Below are positions 8,107-16,898 of a stretch of DNA of 64,000 bases, one piece after another; the first letter of the stretch is position 1; each line of letters opens with the position of its first letter. Both the position numbers and the translations under genes were made by a program. Below the pieces are notes generated by a model. The model had not been told where the DNA came from and did not search any database. It saw nothing but the letters and a program-made list of their open reading frames with translations. Where the stretch lies: assembly GCA_963677225.1 (NCBI GenBank), contig OY781923.1, forward strand, positions 62,001-126,000, given 5' to 3'. The stretch is from SABI01 sp028532915 (lineage in GTDB: Bacteria > Spirochaetota > Spirochaetia > Sphaerochaetales > Sphaerochaetaceae).

Positions 8107-9148
8107 TCTCTTCTTCCTTGTCCCCCGGGATTCTGATTGAGTTCTTCAAGACCGAGTAATCTGTCATACCAAGACTTAAATTCCACTCTTTCAGTTTCTC
8201 CTTGATTTCTGAAAGTGACTTCTTACCAAAGTTTCGGGTCTTTCCGATCTCTTCTTCGGTTTTTCTTGTCAAATCACCGATTGTCTGGATATGAGCGTTC
8301 TTCAGACAGTTGCTTGAACGTACTGAGAGCTCAAGTTCCATGACATTTGTGTTCAGGATCTTCTTGATCCGCTCTTCACCTTCATCTACCTCATCACTGC
8401 TATTCACCAGACTCTCATCGAAGTTGATGAATATCGCGAAATGGTCTTTGGCGATTTTTGCTGCCTCAGCCAGCGCGTTCTCGGGAGAGATCGTCCCGTC
8501 CGTATAGACATCAAGAATGAGTTTATCATAATCATTCCTCTGTCCGACTCTGGTCGGCTCGATCTCATACTTCACCCGGGTAACGGGCGAGAAACTTGCG
8601 TCAATAGGAATCGTTCCTACTTCCTCAATGTATTTCTCATTGATCTCAGATGGAACATATCCCCGACCAAGATCGATCTGCAGTTCCATATCAATGTTCG
8701 CATCGTCCATCATGGTAAAGAGTACAAAATCCTTGTTGGTGATCTCTACGTTGTTTTTCTCGAGATCAGCACCAGTTATCACACCAGGACCCTTGCACTC
8801 GATGAGCAATACGGTACCTTCAACATCTTCAGGCATCTTGATCTGCAGTTTCTTGATGCGGGCAATGATCTCCGGAAGATCTTCCAAAACTCCCGGGAGT
8901 GCTTCAAACTCACTGCTAATGAGATGAGGCAATCCCTCTTCATTGAAGGAGGTGAACTTGAGTGCAGTAACAGCATATCCTTGAATGGAGGAGAGAAGAA
9001 TCCTTCGTAATGTATTGCCTACAGTCGTTCCGTACCCTCTTTCAAAGGGGTAGGCGATAAACCGCCCGCTGTCGGGTTCGACGAGGCTATGCTCAAAGGT
9101 GATTCCTTTCGGCCTTTTAAATCCTTTCAAAAGGTTTTTACGTGCCAT
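8096..9148 (-). CDS. rpoA: RNA polymerase alpha subunit
   Basis: A 350-aa alpha subunit. The N-terminal dimerisation/assembly domain has the PFERGYGTTVGNTLRRILLSS region. The C-terminal domain carries the paired helix-hairpin-helix that contacts UP elements and activators (LELSVRSSNCLKNAHI, then the FGKKSLSEIKEKL segment). It has an AAGGAG ribosome site. It lies between rpsD and rplQ as in most bacteria; the overlap with rplQ implies coupling. Confidence 0.97.
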   Translation of the reverse strand: MARKNLLKGFKRPKGITFEHSLVEPDSGRFIAYPFERGYGTTVGNTLRRILLSSIQGYAVTALKFTSFNEEGLPHLISSEFEALPGVLEDLPEIIARIKKLQIKMPEDVEGTVLLIECKGPGVITGADLEKNNVEITNKDFVLFTMMDDANIDMELQIDLGRGYVPSEINEKYIEEVGTIPIDASFSPVTRVKYEIEPTRVGQRNDYDKLILDVYTDGTISPENALAEAAKIAKDHFAIFINFDESLVNSSDEVDEGEERIKKILNTNVMELELSVRSSNCLKNAHIQTIGDLTRKTEEEIGKTRNFGKKSLSEIKEKLKEWNLSLGMTDYSVLKNSIRIPGDKEEENEA

Positions 9149-9157
9149 GTTTACTCC

Positions 9158-9793
9158 TTAACGAGAATAGAGTTCTACGATTAACTGCTCTTTGATATCT
9201 TTTACCTCTGTTATATCAGTACGTCTTGGTACTGCGAGGAAAGAACCTTTCATATTGTCAGGGTCGAGAGACAACCATGGAACCAATCCATTTTTAGAGA
9301 ATGCTTTGAGGTTCTCTTTGATCAGAAGCATTTTCTGTCCATGAGTGCCAATCGAAATCTCATCGCCTACTTTGAGACGGTATGAAGGGATGTTCACTCT
9401 TTTACCGTTTACAAGGACATGACCATGATTGATGATCTGTGCGGCCTGATTACGTGAATTGGCGAAGTGGAGTCTGTACACCACATTGTCCAACCGCTGT
9501 TCAAGCAGCATGATCAGGTTCTCACCTGTTTTTCCAGGAACACGGGAAGCTTCATTGAAGGTCAGTTTGAACTGCTTCTCGAGAAGACAGTACATTCTTT
9601 TTAATTTCTGCTTTTCGCGTAACTGAAGTCCATAGTCAGTTTTCTTCTTACTTCGTGCACGAGGATCTTTTCCCGGAGCACCTTTCTTCTTATCAATCGG
9701 ACATTTGCCGGTCAGACAACGTTCTCCTTTAAGGAATAATTTTGTCCCCTCTGTGCGGCAATATCTGCATTTCGGGCCTGTATATCTTGCCAT
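9158..9793 (-). CDS. rpsD: 30S ribosomal protein S4
   Basis: A 211-aa S4 starting at MARYTGPKC; the longer in-frame extension overlaps rpsK and is rejected. It is a zinc-binding form: Cys9, Cys12, Cys26 and Cys31 are all present. The S4 RNA-binding domain (LEQRLDNVVYRLHFA, HVLVNGKRV) is in the middle. It nucleates assembly of the 16S 5' domain; in enterobacteria S4 represses the alpha operon, not tested here. Confidence 0.96.
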   Translation of the reverse strand: MARYTGPKCRYCRTEGTKLFLKGERCLTGKCPIDKKKGAPGKDPRARSKKKTDYGLQLREKQKLKRMYCLLEKQFKLTFNEASRVPGKTGENLIMLLEQRLDNVVYRLHFANSRNQAAQIINHGHVLVNGKRVNIPSYRLKVGDEISIGTHGQKMLLIKENLKAFSKNGLVPWLSLDPDNMKGSFLAVPRRTDITEVKDIKEQLIVELYSR

Positions 9794-9813
9794 TTCTCTA
9801 CCTACTCCTAAAA

Positions 9814-10191
9814 TTAGACTCTTCGTGTCTTTCGAGGACGACATCCGTTATGAGGGATGGGGGTTACGTCACGAATACTTCGAACTTTCAAGCCAATTCC
9901 GCCTAAGGTTCTAATAGCAGACTCTCGTCCTACACCAGGGCCTTTGACAAATACATTCACTTCACGAAGACCATAATCCATAGCCTTCTTTGCGGCAGTC
10001 TCAGCGGCTGTCTGAGCTGCATAAGGGGTAGATTTCTTTGCCCCTCTGAACCCGAGTCCGCCTGCACTCGCCCAGGACACTGCATTACCATTGAGATCAG
10101 TCACGGTCACAATAGTATTGTTGAATGTCGCCTGAATGTAGACATTGCCCTCATATACTGTTTTTTTGACTTTGCGTTTTGCTTTAGCCAC
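9814..10191 (-). CDS. rpsK: 30S ribosomal protein S11
   Basis: A 125-aa S11 with typical NTIVTVTDLNGNAVSWASAG and the C-terminal TPIPHNGCRPRKTRRV signature. It is part of the 30S platform near the E site. It sits 20 nt before rpsD and 12 nt after rpsM in the alpha operon. Confidence 0.97.
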   Translation of the reverse strand: MAKAKRKVKKTVYEGNVYIQATFNNTIVTVTDLNGNAVSWASAGGLGFRGAKKSTPYAAQTAAETAAKKAMDYGLREVNVFVKGPGVGRESAIRTLGGIGLKVRSIRDVTPIPHNGCRPRKTRRV

Positions 10192-10203
10192 AATCAGTTC
10201 TCC

Positions 10204-10569
10204 TTATTTCTTCTTACCGGCAACGGTCTTCTTCTTACCCTTACGGGTTCTTGCATTGGTCTTTGTTCTCTGACCCCGTACTGGTAAACCTTTTCTGTGA
10301 CGTAAGCCACGGTTACAACCAATATCCATTAAACGTTTAATGTTAAGTGCAACCTCTGTTCGTAAACGACCTTCTACTTTATATTCGCTTTCAATAAGTT
10401 TTCTTAATTCGTTCACATCTTCCGCTGAAAGATTGTTCATTCTCTCTTCGGGATTAATGTTGCTCTTTTGGCATATCTCCATTGCGGAGACCCTGCCGAT
10501 TCCGTAAATATAGGTTAATGCAATTTTTACCGCTTTGTTAGGTAAATCAACACCTGCAATTCTCGCCAT
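10204..10569 (-). CDS. rpsM: 30S ribosomal protein S13
   Basis: A 121-aa S13 starting at MARIAGVDLP. The frame extends six codons further but those lie over the ribosome binding site. It shows the helix-hairpin-helix YIYGIGRVSAMEIC and the basic C-terminal tail (RGQRTKTNARTRKG) that reaches towards the P-site tRNA. It is in the 30S head and contacts S19 and the intersubunit bridge. Confidence 0.97.
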   Translation of the reverse strand: MARIAGVDLPNKAVKIALTYIYGIGRVSAMEICQKSNINPEERMNNLSAEDVNELRKLIESEYKVEGRLRTEVALNIKRLMDIGCNRGLRHRKGLPVRGQRTKTNARTRKGKKKTVAGKKK

Positions 10570-10603
10570 TAACTGGCCTCCTCTCACCTGCTTTTATCAG
10601 CAA

Positions 10604-10717
10604 TTATCTCTGTCTTTGTTTGTGCTTTGGGTTTTCACATACAATGCGAACGACCCCGGCACGTCTAATGACTTTGCATTTGTCGCACATCGGTTTGACA
10701 CTTGCTCTCACTTTCAT
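10604..10717 (-). CDS. rpmJ: 50S ribosomal protein L36
   Basis: A 37-aa L36 read from the sequence (MKVRASVKPMCDKCKVIRRA at its start, ending KHKQRQR). It is the zinc-ribbon form with Cys11, Cys14, Cys27 and His32. It lies directly between secY and rpsM; the adk, map and infA genes found here in many bacteria are absent. Confidence 0.95.
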   Translation of the reverse strand: MKVRASVKPMCDKCKVIRRAGVVRIVCENPKHKQRQR

Positions 10718-10729
10718 TTCAATCGTCTC

Positions 10730-12049
10730 CTATAAGTTCCTAGCTTTGATTCGCCCTTTAGAAGTAATACCATCTTGGTGGTGCATCTTCATGACGCCCT
10801 CAATCTGGCTCATCGTATCAAGGTCGACTCCTACCATGATGATCAACGAGGTTCCACCGAGCAGCATAGCCACAGCAGACGGGAAGTTGAAGAACTTCTG
10901 AACTACTGTAGGAATCAGAGCAATGAATGCGAGGAATATGGATCCGGGCAATACTATACGGTTCAAGACCTTCGTTAGATACTCCTCAAGTCTTTCTGTC
11001 CGCACACCTGGGACCGATCCGCCATTCTCTCTGATCTGTCGAGCCATCTCGATCGGATTCAGCGACACCTGGGTATAAAAGAAAGCGAAGGCAATAATCA
11101 ACAGGGTGTAGATAATTAGATACGGGCCTCCCTGCGGGTCAAGCCAATTCGCTACTGCCTGCAGCCACCGTACTTCAGGTCCCAGCGATGCAGCGATCTG
11201 CAGCGGGAATGAAAGTAACGCGGATGCGAATATTACAGGAATAACACCGGAGGGGTTAATCTTGAAAGGGATGTAGGAGCTCTGTGAGCCGTACATCTTT
11301 CTTCCAACAACACGCTTTGCGTACTGTACCGGTATTTTTCTCTGACCACGTTGTTCATATACAACCAATGCAACAACAACTGCGAACATCGCAAATACGA
11401 CGATCACAACTATTGGATTCAACACACCGGACTGAACACTGCTGAACAGTGTCACCAATGCGTTAGGAATTCGTGCTACAATCCCAGCAAAAATGAGAAG
11501 TGAAATTCCGTTTCCAATGCCACGAGCTGTGATCTGATCTCCTACCCACACCAAAAACATTGAGCCGGTCGTAACCGAGAGCATTGCTATGATGGTGAAG
11601 GGAAGGACATTCATCGTCATCACATCTGGTATCGAGTTTGCATACACTGTAACCACATAAGACTGAATAAGACAGACCAATATTGTTCCGTAACGTGTAT
11701 ATTGTTGTACTTTTTTCCTTCCAGAAGCATCTTCAGATAATTTCTTCAAACTCGGAACCACCAGCATCAGCAGCTGGAAGATAATCTGTGTCGAGATGTA
11801 GGGCATGATGCCTAGCATGAACACAGAGAAGTTGGAGAAGGCTCCACCGGCAAAGAAGTTCAAGTACTCCGTCAGGCCGATAGTCGCAGAATTACTCTGA
11901 GAGAGGAAATAGAGTTTTAACACTTCAGGATCGATTCCGGGAATAGGAATGAACGCCCCGATTCTGAAAACGACCAGAAACAGGACAGTCCATGAGATTT
12001 TCTTTCTAAGCTCTTCGATCTTGAACATATTCACTAAGGAGTTAGACAT
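10730..12049 (-). CDS. secY: Preprotein translocase subunit SecY
   Basis: A 439-aa protein with ten predicted membrane helices forming the protein-conducting channel with SecE and SecG. Conserved features include the plug/TM2 region (IPIPGIDPEV), the cytoplasmic loop with KIPVQYAKRVVGRKMYG and the C-terminal loop with the PGVRTERLEEYL segment that contacts SecA and the ribosome. It closes the spc operon. Its partners secE (34426) and secD-secF (61807-64000) are in the same window. Confidence 0.97.
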   Translation of the reverse strand: MSNSLVNMFKIEELRKKISWTVLFLVVFRIGAFIPIPGIDPEVLKLYFLSQSNSATIGLTEYLNFFAGGAFSNFSVFMLGIMPYISTQIIFQLLMLVVPSLKKLSEDASGRKKVQQYTRYGTILVCLIQSYVVTVYANSIPDVMTMNVLPFTIIAMLSVTTGSMFLVWVGDQITARGIGNGISLLIFAGIVARIPNALVTLFSSVQSGVLNPIVVIVVFAMFAVVVALVVYEQRGQRKIPVQYAKRVVGRKMYGSQSSYIPFKINPSGVIPVIFASALLSFPLQIAASLGPEVRWLQAVANWLDPQGGPYLIIYTLLIIAFAFFYTQVSLNPIEMARQIRENGGSVPGVRTERLEEYLTKVLNRIVLPGSIFLAFIALIPTVVQKFFNFPSAVAMLLGGTSLIIMVGVDLDTMSQIEGVMKMHHQDGITSKGRIKARNL

Positions 12050-12064
12050 CGCAATCCTCTTTTA

Positions 12065-12496
12065 TTATTTGATTTCTCCACCGGCAGCTTTGATCTTCTC
12101 GACCGCAGCAGCAGAAATCTTGAGTCCCTCAAACACCACCTTTTTGGTGAGTTCCCCATTGGCAAGTACTTTTGCTTTTGCATCGAAGCCTTTTACCAGC
12201 TTTTTATCTTTCAATGCATCAAGAGTAACTACATCATTATCATTGAAACAGGAAGAGATCGCATCAAGAGAAACCACCTGATATTCTTCCTTGAACGGAT
12301 AGTTTGAGAAACCGCGTCTGGCAACACGACGGTACAAAGGCATCTGCCCGCCTTCGAATCCGGGTCTTACACCACCGCCGCTACGGGCGTTCTGACCGTT
12401 GTTACCGCGACCGCAGGTTCTTCCTTTTGAAGAGGCACCGCGACCGACGATCGTTTTTTTTCTATTTCCACCGATAGGTGCATTAATCTGTCCCAT
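12065..12496 (-). CDS. rplO: 50S ribosomal protein L15
   Basis: A 143-aa L15 with the glycine/arginine-rich N-terminus (IVGRGASSKGRTCGRGNNGQ, then RPGFEGGQMPLYRRVARRGF) that threads into 23S rRNA. The C-terminus has the AAAVEKIKAAGGEI motif. It is a late-assembly 50S protein. It follows rpmD by one base. Confidence 0.96.
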   Translation of the reverse strand: MGQINAPIGGNRKKTIVGRGASSKGRTCGRGNNGQNARSGGGVRPGFEGGQMPLYRRVARRGFSNYPFKEEYQVVSLDAISSCFNDNDVVTLDALKDKKLVKGFDAKAKVLANGELTKKVVFEGLKISAAAVEKIKAAGGEIK

Positions 12497-12497
12497 A

Positions 12498-12692
12498 TTA
12501 AATCTCCTCGACTTTCACAAGGTGGGCAACTGCTCTAACCATACCCTTGATAGCAGGACTTGCTTCATGTTCCACGGAAGATCCGATCTTCTTGAGTCCA
12601 AGAGCCTTAACAGTCCTTCTCTGAGCAGGAATAGTGCCAATAACACTTTTCACCAATGTTATCTTGATCTTATTTTCTTTAGCTTTAGCCAT
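12498..12692 (-). CDS. rpmD: 50S ribosomal protein L30
   Basis: A 64-aa L30 with KITLVKSVIGTIPAQRRTVKALGLKKIGSSV, the family core (cited here in parts), longer at the start than the E. coli protein by only a few residues. It binds the 23S/5S region. It sits between rpsE (3-nt gap) and rplO, the standard spc order. Confidence 0.95.
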   Translation of the reverse strand: MAKAKENKIKITLVKSVIGTIPAQRRTVKALGLKKIGSSVEHEASPAIKGMVRAVAHLVKVEEI

Positions 12693-12695
12693 TCA

Positions 12696-13202
12696 TTACC
12701 CCCACATCTCGCTTAAGGTTTTCCCGCGGGATTCCGCAAGTTCCTTAGCATCAAAAAGTGATTGAAGAGCAGTGAAGGTAGCTTTTACCGTGTTCACACT
12801 ATTTTTAGAACCCAGAGATTTACTAAGTACATCCTTGATTCCGCAAGCATCCATCACGTGACGTACTGCACCGCCGGCAATAACTCCAGTACCGGGAACA
12901 GCCGGTCTCAGCAATACACTAGCACTCTTATAATTCCCGACAATCTCGTGAGGAATGGTAGATTTTGAAAGAGGAATGGTAACCATGTTCTCTTTCGCCT
13001 TCTCGGCAGCCTTACGGATCGCCTCGGCGACATCGTTAGCCTTACCTGAACCGTAACCTACCTTCCCGTTTTTATCACCGACAACGACAAGTGCTGAGAA
13101 AGAGAATCTTCGACCACCTTTCACAACTTTTGAAACTCTGTTGAGTTTAACTAACTTCTCGCTGAAATCATTTTCTTGTTTTCTATCTGACCTGTCCACC
13201 AT
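12696..13202 (-). CDS. rpsE: 30S ribosomal protein S5
   Basis: A 168-aa S5 with the dsRBD-like N-terminal domain (VVKGGRRFSFSALVVVGD, GYGSGKANDVAEAIRKA) and the C-terminal domain (LLRPAVPGTGVIAGGAVR). It lines the mRNA entry tunnel and affects decoding fidelity. It starts 6 nt after rplR. Confidence 0.97.
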   Translation of the reverse strand: MVDRSDRKQENDFSEKLVKLNRVSKVVKGGRRFSFSALVVVGDKNGKVGYGSGKANDVAEAIRKAAEKAKENMVTIPLSKSTIPHEIVGNYKSASVLLRPAVPGTGVIAGGAVRHVMDACGIKDVLSKSLGSKNSVNTVKATFTALQSLFDAKELAESRGKTLSEMWG

Positions 13203-13208
13203 ATCCCC

Positions 13209-13568
13209 CTAGAATTTAACTCCGGCTTTTCTGGCCCCATCGGCAATACTCTTAACAATACCGTGAAACAGATACCCGTTACGATCGAACACGACTGTGT
13301 CGATGTTCTTCTCAAGAAGTCTCTTTCCCACAATTTCACCAAGCTTGGCTCCATCTTCGACTGTATTCTTCAAATCTTTCAATGATGCTTCCATGCTGCT
13401 TGCCGAGACGAGAGTATGACCCGCGACATCATCGATAACCTGGACATACAGATGTGAATTACTTCTGAACACACTCATACGAGGCTTGGTTGCAGTACCA
13501 GAGATATGCTTTCTGATATGAACCTTACGTCTTGCGCGCTTTCTATTCTTATCTAAAACTCTGTTCAT
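13209..13568 (-). CDS. rplR: 50S ribosomal protein L18
   Basis: A 119-aa L18 with a basic N-terminus (KNRKRARRKVHIRKHISGT) and the conserved PRMSVFRSNSHLYVQVIDD and FDRNGYLFHG segments. It binds 5S rRNA with L5 and joins it to the central protuberance. Two diverged 5S genes in this window (48938-49230) would share this protein. Confidence 0.97.
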   Translation of the reverse strand: MNRVLDKNRKRARRKVHIRKHISGTATKPRMSVFRSNSHLYVQVIDDVAGHTLVSASSMEASLKDLKNTVEDGAKLGEIVGKRLLEKNIDTVVFDRNGYLFHGIVKSIADGARKAGVKF

Positions 13569-13581
13569 CTTCTCATCCTAC

Positions 13582-14124
13582 CTATTTCTTACCGCCAGAC
13601 TTACCGACTTTTCGTCGAATGACTTCATCGCTGTACCTGATTCCTTTACCTTTATAAGGTTCGGGGGTACGCAGTGAACGTATTTCAGAACTCACCTGCC
13701 CAACGCGTTGTTTACTGGTTCCCGAGACAACAACAGTTGAAGGGTTTTCGCATGTGATCTCGACATCAGAAGGAATCATGAATTCGATCTGAGTAGAGAA
13801 ACCAAGGTTGAGATACAAGATCTTTCCTTTTACTTCCGCACGATAACCGACACCGTTGATAATCAACTTTTTGGTGAATCCTGAAGAAACACCAATAACC
13901 ATATTCTGAACCAACTGGCGATACAGTCCGTGAAAAGCACGAGCAGGTTTGCTGTCGTCTTTTCTTGTCACTGTGACTGTGTTATCAGCGACAGCAATTG
14001 TAACTTCAGGACGGTAATCTTGAACCAGTTTCCCTTTTGGACCTTCAGCAGTGATCACACTGTCTGCAACAGTAACTTTCACACCTTTAGGTACTTCTAT
14101 CGGTAATTTACCTATTCGAGACAT
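13582..14124 (-). CDS. rplF: 50S ribosomal protein L6
   Basis: A 180-aa L6 made of two repeated RNA-binding folds. It begins SRIGKLPIEVPKGVKV and ends with TPEPYKGKGIRYSDEVIRRK, the conserved factor-binding-region motif close to the sarcin-ricin loop. It follows rpsH by 11 nt. Confidence 0.97.
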   Translation of the reverse strand: MSRIGKLPIEVPKGVKVTVADSVITAEGPKGKLVQDYRPEVTIAVADNTVTVTRKDDSKPARAFHGLYRQLVQNMVIGVSSGFTKKLIINGVGYRAEVKGKILYLNLGFSTQIEFMIPSDVEITCENPSTVVVSGTSKQRVGQVSSEIRSLRTPEPYKGKGIRYSDEVIRRKVGKSGGKK

Positions 14125-14135
14125 AGTTCACCACC

Positions 14136-14537
14136 TTACCAAATTGTACAGATCAGTTCACCACCGACCTTTTTCTCACTAGCTTTCTTCCCCGTAATAA
14201 CACCGGTAGAGGTAGAAACAACGACTACTCCGTAGCCATTATACACTCTCGGCATATCACGATATCCGGAATAGACACGTCGTCCAGGAGTACTGATTCT
14301 ATCAATACCGTGAAGAACGGGATTTTGCTTGTCATCGTATTTCAAGAATACTCTAATAGTATTCACACCATCTTTATTCACTACTTTTTTGAAATTTTTG
14401 ACGAATCCTTCATTCTTCAGGATCTTAACGATCTGAAGTTTCATTTTGGATGTCGGAATCTCAACTTTTTCATGCTTCGCCATGCTTGCATTTCTAATTT
14501 TTGTCAGCATATCGGCAACAGGATCACTTATAGCCAT
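14136..14537 (-). CDS. rpsH: 30S ribosomal protein S8
   Basis: A 133-aa S8 with DPVADMLTKIRNA at the start and the C-terminal GVVVVSTSTGVITGKKA helix-strand signature. It is a primary binder of the 16S central domain. In E. coli S8 autoregulates the spc operon by binding the rplE mRNA start; that was not examined for a matching structure. Confidence 0.97.
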   Translation of the reverse strand: MAISDPVADMLTKIRNASMAKHEKVEIPTSKMKLQIVKILKNEGFVKNFKKVVNKDGVNTIRVFLKYDDKQNPVLHGIDRISTPGRRVYSGYRDMPRVYNGYGVVVVSTSTGVITGKKASEKKVGGELICTIW

Positions 14538-14546
14538 GTTAATCTC

Positions 14547-14732
14547 CTACCAGCTAGATTTGGTGACGCCGGGAATCTGCCCTTCGCTAGCAAGCTTCCG
14601 AAAGCAAATTCTGCACATCTCGAATTTCCGCATATACCCGCGTGGTCTACCGCAAACTTTGCAGCGGTTGACCTTCCTGGTACTGTATTTTGGCGTTCTG
14701 TTCGCCTTAACGATCATCGATTTTTTTGCCAT
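14547..14732 (-). CDS. rpsN: 30S ribosomal protein S14, type Z (zinc)
   Basis: A 61-aa short S14 of the zinc-binding class, with two CxxC pairs (Cys24/Cys27 and Cys40/Cys43) and the GRPRGYMRKF core. It sits in the 30S head near the decoding site. It is placed between rplE and rpsH in standard spc order. Confidence 0.96.
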   Translation of the reverse strand: MAKKSMIVKANRTPKYSTRKVNRCKVCGRPRGYMRKFEMCRICFRKLASEGQIPGVTKSSW

Positions 14733-14746
14733 CTCTTCACTCCACC

Positions 14747-15298
14747 TTATTTAGCGAATGGCATGCCAAGCTTTTTGAGTAAGGCATACCCTTCTTCATC
14801 ACTCTTGGCCGAAGTCACGATAGCAACGTTCAACCCACTCACACGTTCAATTTTATCATAATCGATTTCAGGGAAGATGATCTGCTCAGTGATACCGAGC
14901 GCATAATTCCCGTGACCATCGAACGCATTCGGTTTTACGCCCTTGAAGTCTTTAACACGAGGTAAAGCAATACCGATCAGACGTTCAAGGAAGAACCACA
15001 TGTTATCGCCACGAAGTGTTACTACGGCCCCGATTTCCTGTCCGGCACGAACTTTGAAGTTAGCAATGGACTTTCTTGCTTTTGTCTTCACGACATGCTG
15101 TCCAGTAATCTGTTCAAGTTCTTTAACTGCTGAATCCAGAAGCTTTTTGTTCACAATAGCTTCACCGACACCGATGCTGACAGAGACTTTCTCGATAGCC
15201 GGCACCTGCATCTTGGTTTTATAGCCGAATTCCTTCAATAATTCGGGAGCTGCTTTTTCCAGATACGTTTTTTTTAAGTTGGGTACGAATTTTGCCAT
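14747..15298 (-). CDS. rplE: 50S ribosomal protein L5
   Basis: A 183-aa L5 with the conserved VSIGVGEA, LRGDNMWFFLERLI and GLNVAIVTSAKSDEEGYALLKKLGMPF regions (given in parts). It binds 5S rRNA and contacts the P-site tRNA elbow. Its first base overlaps the last base of the upstream rplX gene, so the two are probably coupled. Confidence 0.97.
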   Translation of the reverse strand: MAKFVPNLKKTYLEKAAPELLKEFGYKTKMQVPAIEKVSVSIGVGEAIVNKKLLDSAVKELEQITGQHVVKTKARKSIANFKVRAGQEIGAVVTLRGDNMWFFLERLIGIALPRVKDFKGVKPNAFDGHGNYALGITEQIIFPEIDYDKIERVSGLNVAIVTSAKSDEEGYALLKKLGMPFAK

Positions 15299-15603
15299 CA
15301 GATCACTTCCCCGGTTTTCTTAGCGAAACGAACCTTATCTCCGTTTTCTTCAAGTTTAAAGCCGATTCTAGATGTCTCGCCGTTCTTCAGCAGAAGGGCT
15401 ACATTAGAAACATGAATCGGAGCCTCGATTTCCTTGATTCCACCCTGGTCCTGCTGTGAGCGCTTCTTCATGGTTTTCTTCACCATGTTAACGCCCTGGA
15501 CAACGACTCTCTGATTGACCTGATCGATCTTCAGGATACGACCCGTCTTACCTTTGTCTTTGCCTGCAAGAACCTTGACATTGTCATTCTTCTTCAGTTT
15601 CAT
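15298..15603 (-). CDS. rplX: 50S ribosomal protein L24
   Basis: A 101-aa L24 with an N-terminal KOW motif (VKVLAGKDKGKTGRILKID) followed by VNMVKKTMKKRSQ. It is an assembly initiator at the 23S 5' end. It is coupled to rplE by a 1-nt overlap. Confidence 0.97.
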   Translation of the reverse strand: MKLKKNDNVKVLAGKDKGKTGRILKIDQVNQRVVVQGVNMVKKTMKKRSQQDQGGIKEIEAPIHVSNVALLLKNGETSRIGFKLEENGDKVRFAKKTGEVI

Positions 15604-15614
15604 CTCTAATTCTC

Positions 15615-15983
15615 CTACAACACTTCCGGCGCGAGCGAGACGATCTTCACAAAGCCGCCGTCACGAAGTTCGCGAGCAACAGGCCCGAAGATACGCTTTC
15701 CACGCGGGTTATTGTTGGCATCAATGACTACGCAAGCGTTGTCATCGAACCTGATATAGGTACCGTCAGGTCTCCGGTATTCTTTTTTAGTACGGACGAT
15801 AACCGCCTTCAACACGTCACCTTTCTTGATGGCGCCGTTAGGAAGGGCGTCCTTCACTGCTACAACAATGATGTCACCGACTCCAGCAATCATTCTATGG
15901 CTTCCACCCAGAACTTTGATACACTGAACTCTTTTGGCACCGCTGTTGTCTGCTACATTCAGATATGTTTGCATTTGTACCAT
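15615..15983 (-). CDS. rplN: 50S ribosomal protein L14
   Basis: A 122-aa L14 with MVQMQTYLNVADNSGAKRVQ at its start (full family N-terminus) and the GNPRGKRIFGPVARELR-type C-terminal motif. It forms an intersubunit bridge with 16S helix 44. It begins 14 nt after rpsQ. Confidence 0.97.
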   Translation of the reverse strand: MVQMQTYLNVADNSGAKRVQCIKVLGGSHRMIAGVGDIIVVAVKDALPNGAIKKGDVLKAVIVRTKKEYRRPDGTYIRFDDNACVVIDANNNPRGKRIFGPVARELRDGGFVKIVSLAPEVL

Positions 15984-15997
15984 GAAATTGCTCCTTC

Positions 15998-16249
15998 CTA
16001 CTTAGCCCGTTCAATGACTTGTTCAAGACGCCAGCTCTTGTCTTTGCTGATAGGTCTGCATTCAACAACGCGGACAGTATCACCCAAAGCAGCATCATTT
16101 CTCTCATCGTGCGCTTTCACTTTCTTTGTGTGAGTCACATATTTCTTGTAGAGAGGATGCAGTCTTCTTGTTGAGACTGACACAACAATGGTCTTATCCA
16201 TTTTATCGCTGGTTACCACACCGGTATATCGTTTCTTATTAACTTCCAT
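15998..16249 (-). CDS. rpsQ: 30S ribosomal protein S17
   Basis: An 83-aa OB-fold protein with GVVTSDKMDKTIVVSV and the VRVVECRPISKDKSWRL motif. It is a primary 16S 5'-domain binder. It follows rpmC by 16 nt. Confidence 0.97.
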   Translation of the reverse strand: MEVNKKRYTGVVTSDKMDKTIVVSVSTRRLHPLYKKYVTHTKKVKAHDERNDAALGDTVRVVECRPISKDKSWRLEQVIERAK

Positions 16250-16265
16250 TGGATGTGAACCTCAC

Positions 16266-16472
16266 TTATTTAGAATTCTGTCGTATGCCCAGGGCATACT
16301 CGTGGATGAGGGTGTTAAGGCGTGCGATATCTCGTTTAGTAGTTCTCACTGCTAAAGGATTCTCAACATGTCCAAGAACCTTAGCCATTCTCAAATCTAA
16401 TGCTTCTTTTCTGAGCTTCTCTCTCTTGGCGACCAATTCTGCATATGTTAAATCGTTAAATGAATTTTTCAT
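16266..16472 (-). CDS. rpmC: 50S ribosomal protein L29
   Basis: A 68-aa two-helix protein with LTYAELVAKREKLRKEALDL and the family VRTTKRDIARLNTLIHE helix. It sits at the tunnel exit next to L23, where trigger factor and SRP dock. It begins 3 nt after rplP. Confidence 0.96.
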   Translation of the reverse strand: MKNSFNDLTYAELVAKREKLRKEALDLRMAKVLGHVENPLAVRTTKRDIARLNTLIHEYALGIRQNSK

Positions 16473-16475
16473 ATC

Positions 16476-16892
16476 CTACTCCACTTCCCTTCTGGTGACA
16501 AATTTTGTCTTGATCGGGAGTTTCGAAGCTGCAAGCTTCAGCGCTTCGCGAGCCAGAGCTTCATCAACGCCGCCCATCTCAAACATCAAAGCGCCGGTCT
16601 TAACTACTGCGACCCAGCCTTCAGGGTTACCTTTACCGTTACCCTGACGGGTTTCAGCGGGTTTCTTGGTATAAGGCATATCGGGGAAAATTCTGATCCA
16701 TACCTTACCACCACGTTTGATATGACGGGTCATCGCGATACGAGCAGCCTCTATCTGACGGTTGGTTATCCATTTTGGTTCCAACGCCATCAGGCCAAAC
16801 TCACCGAATGCGAGATAATTTCCACGATGTGCAACACCGTCTCTAGTACCTCTATGTTTCTTTCTGAATTTTATTCTCTTTGGACTCAGCAT
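16476..16892 (-). CDS. rplP: 50S ribosomal protein L16
   Basis: A 138-aa L16 with LSPKRIKFRKKHRGTRDG at the start and the GKVWIRIFPDMPYTKKPAETRQGNGKG loop (cited in part) that approaches the A-site tRNA. The arginine-containing loop that YcfD hydroxylates in E. coli is present, but no ycfD gene is nearby. Confidence 0.97.
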   Translation of the reverse strand: MLSPKRIKFRKKHRGTRDGVAHRGNYLAFGEFGLMALEPKWITNRQIEAARIAMTRHIKRGGKVWIRIFPDMPYTKKPAETRQGNGKGNPEGWVAVVKTGALMFEMGGVDEALAREALKLAASKLPIKTKFVTRREVE

Positions 16893-16898
16893 GATGTA

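Noticed and set aside
9158..9844. Longer rpsD start overlapping rpsK
   Set aside because: S4 begins MARYTGP; the extra 17 codons are read from the rpsK 3' end.
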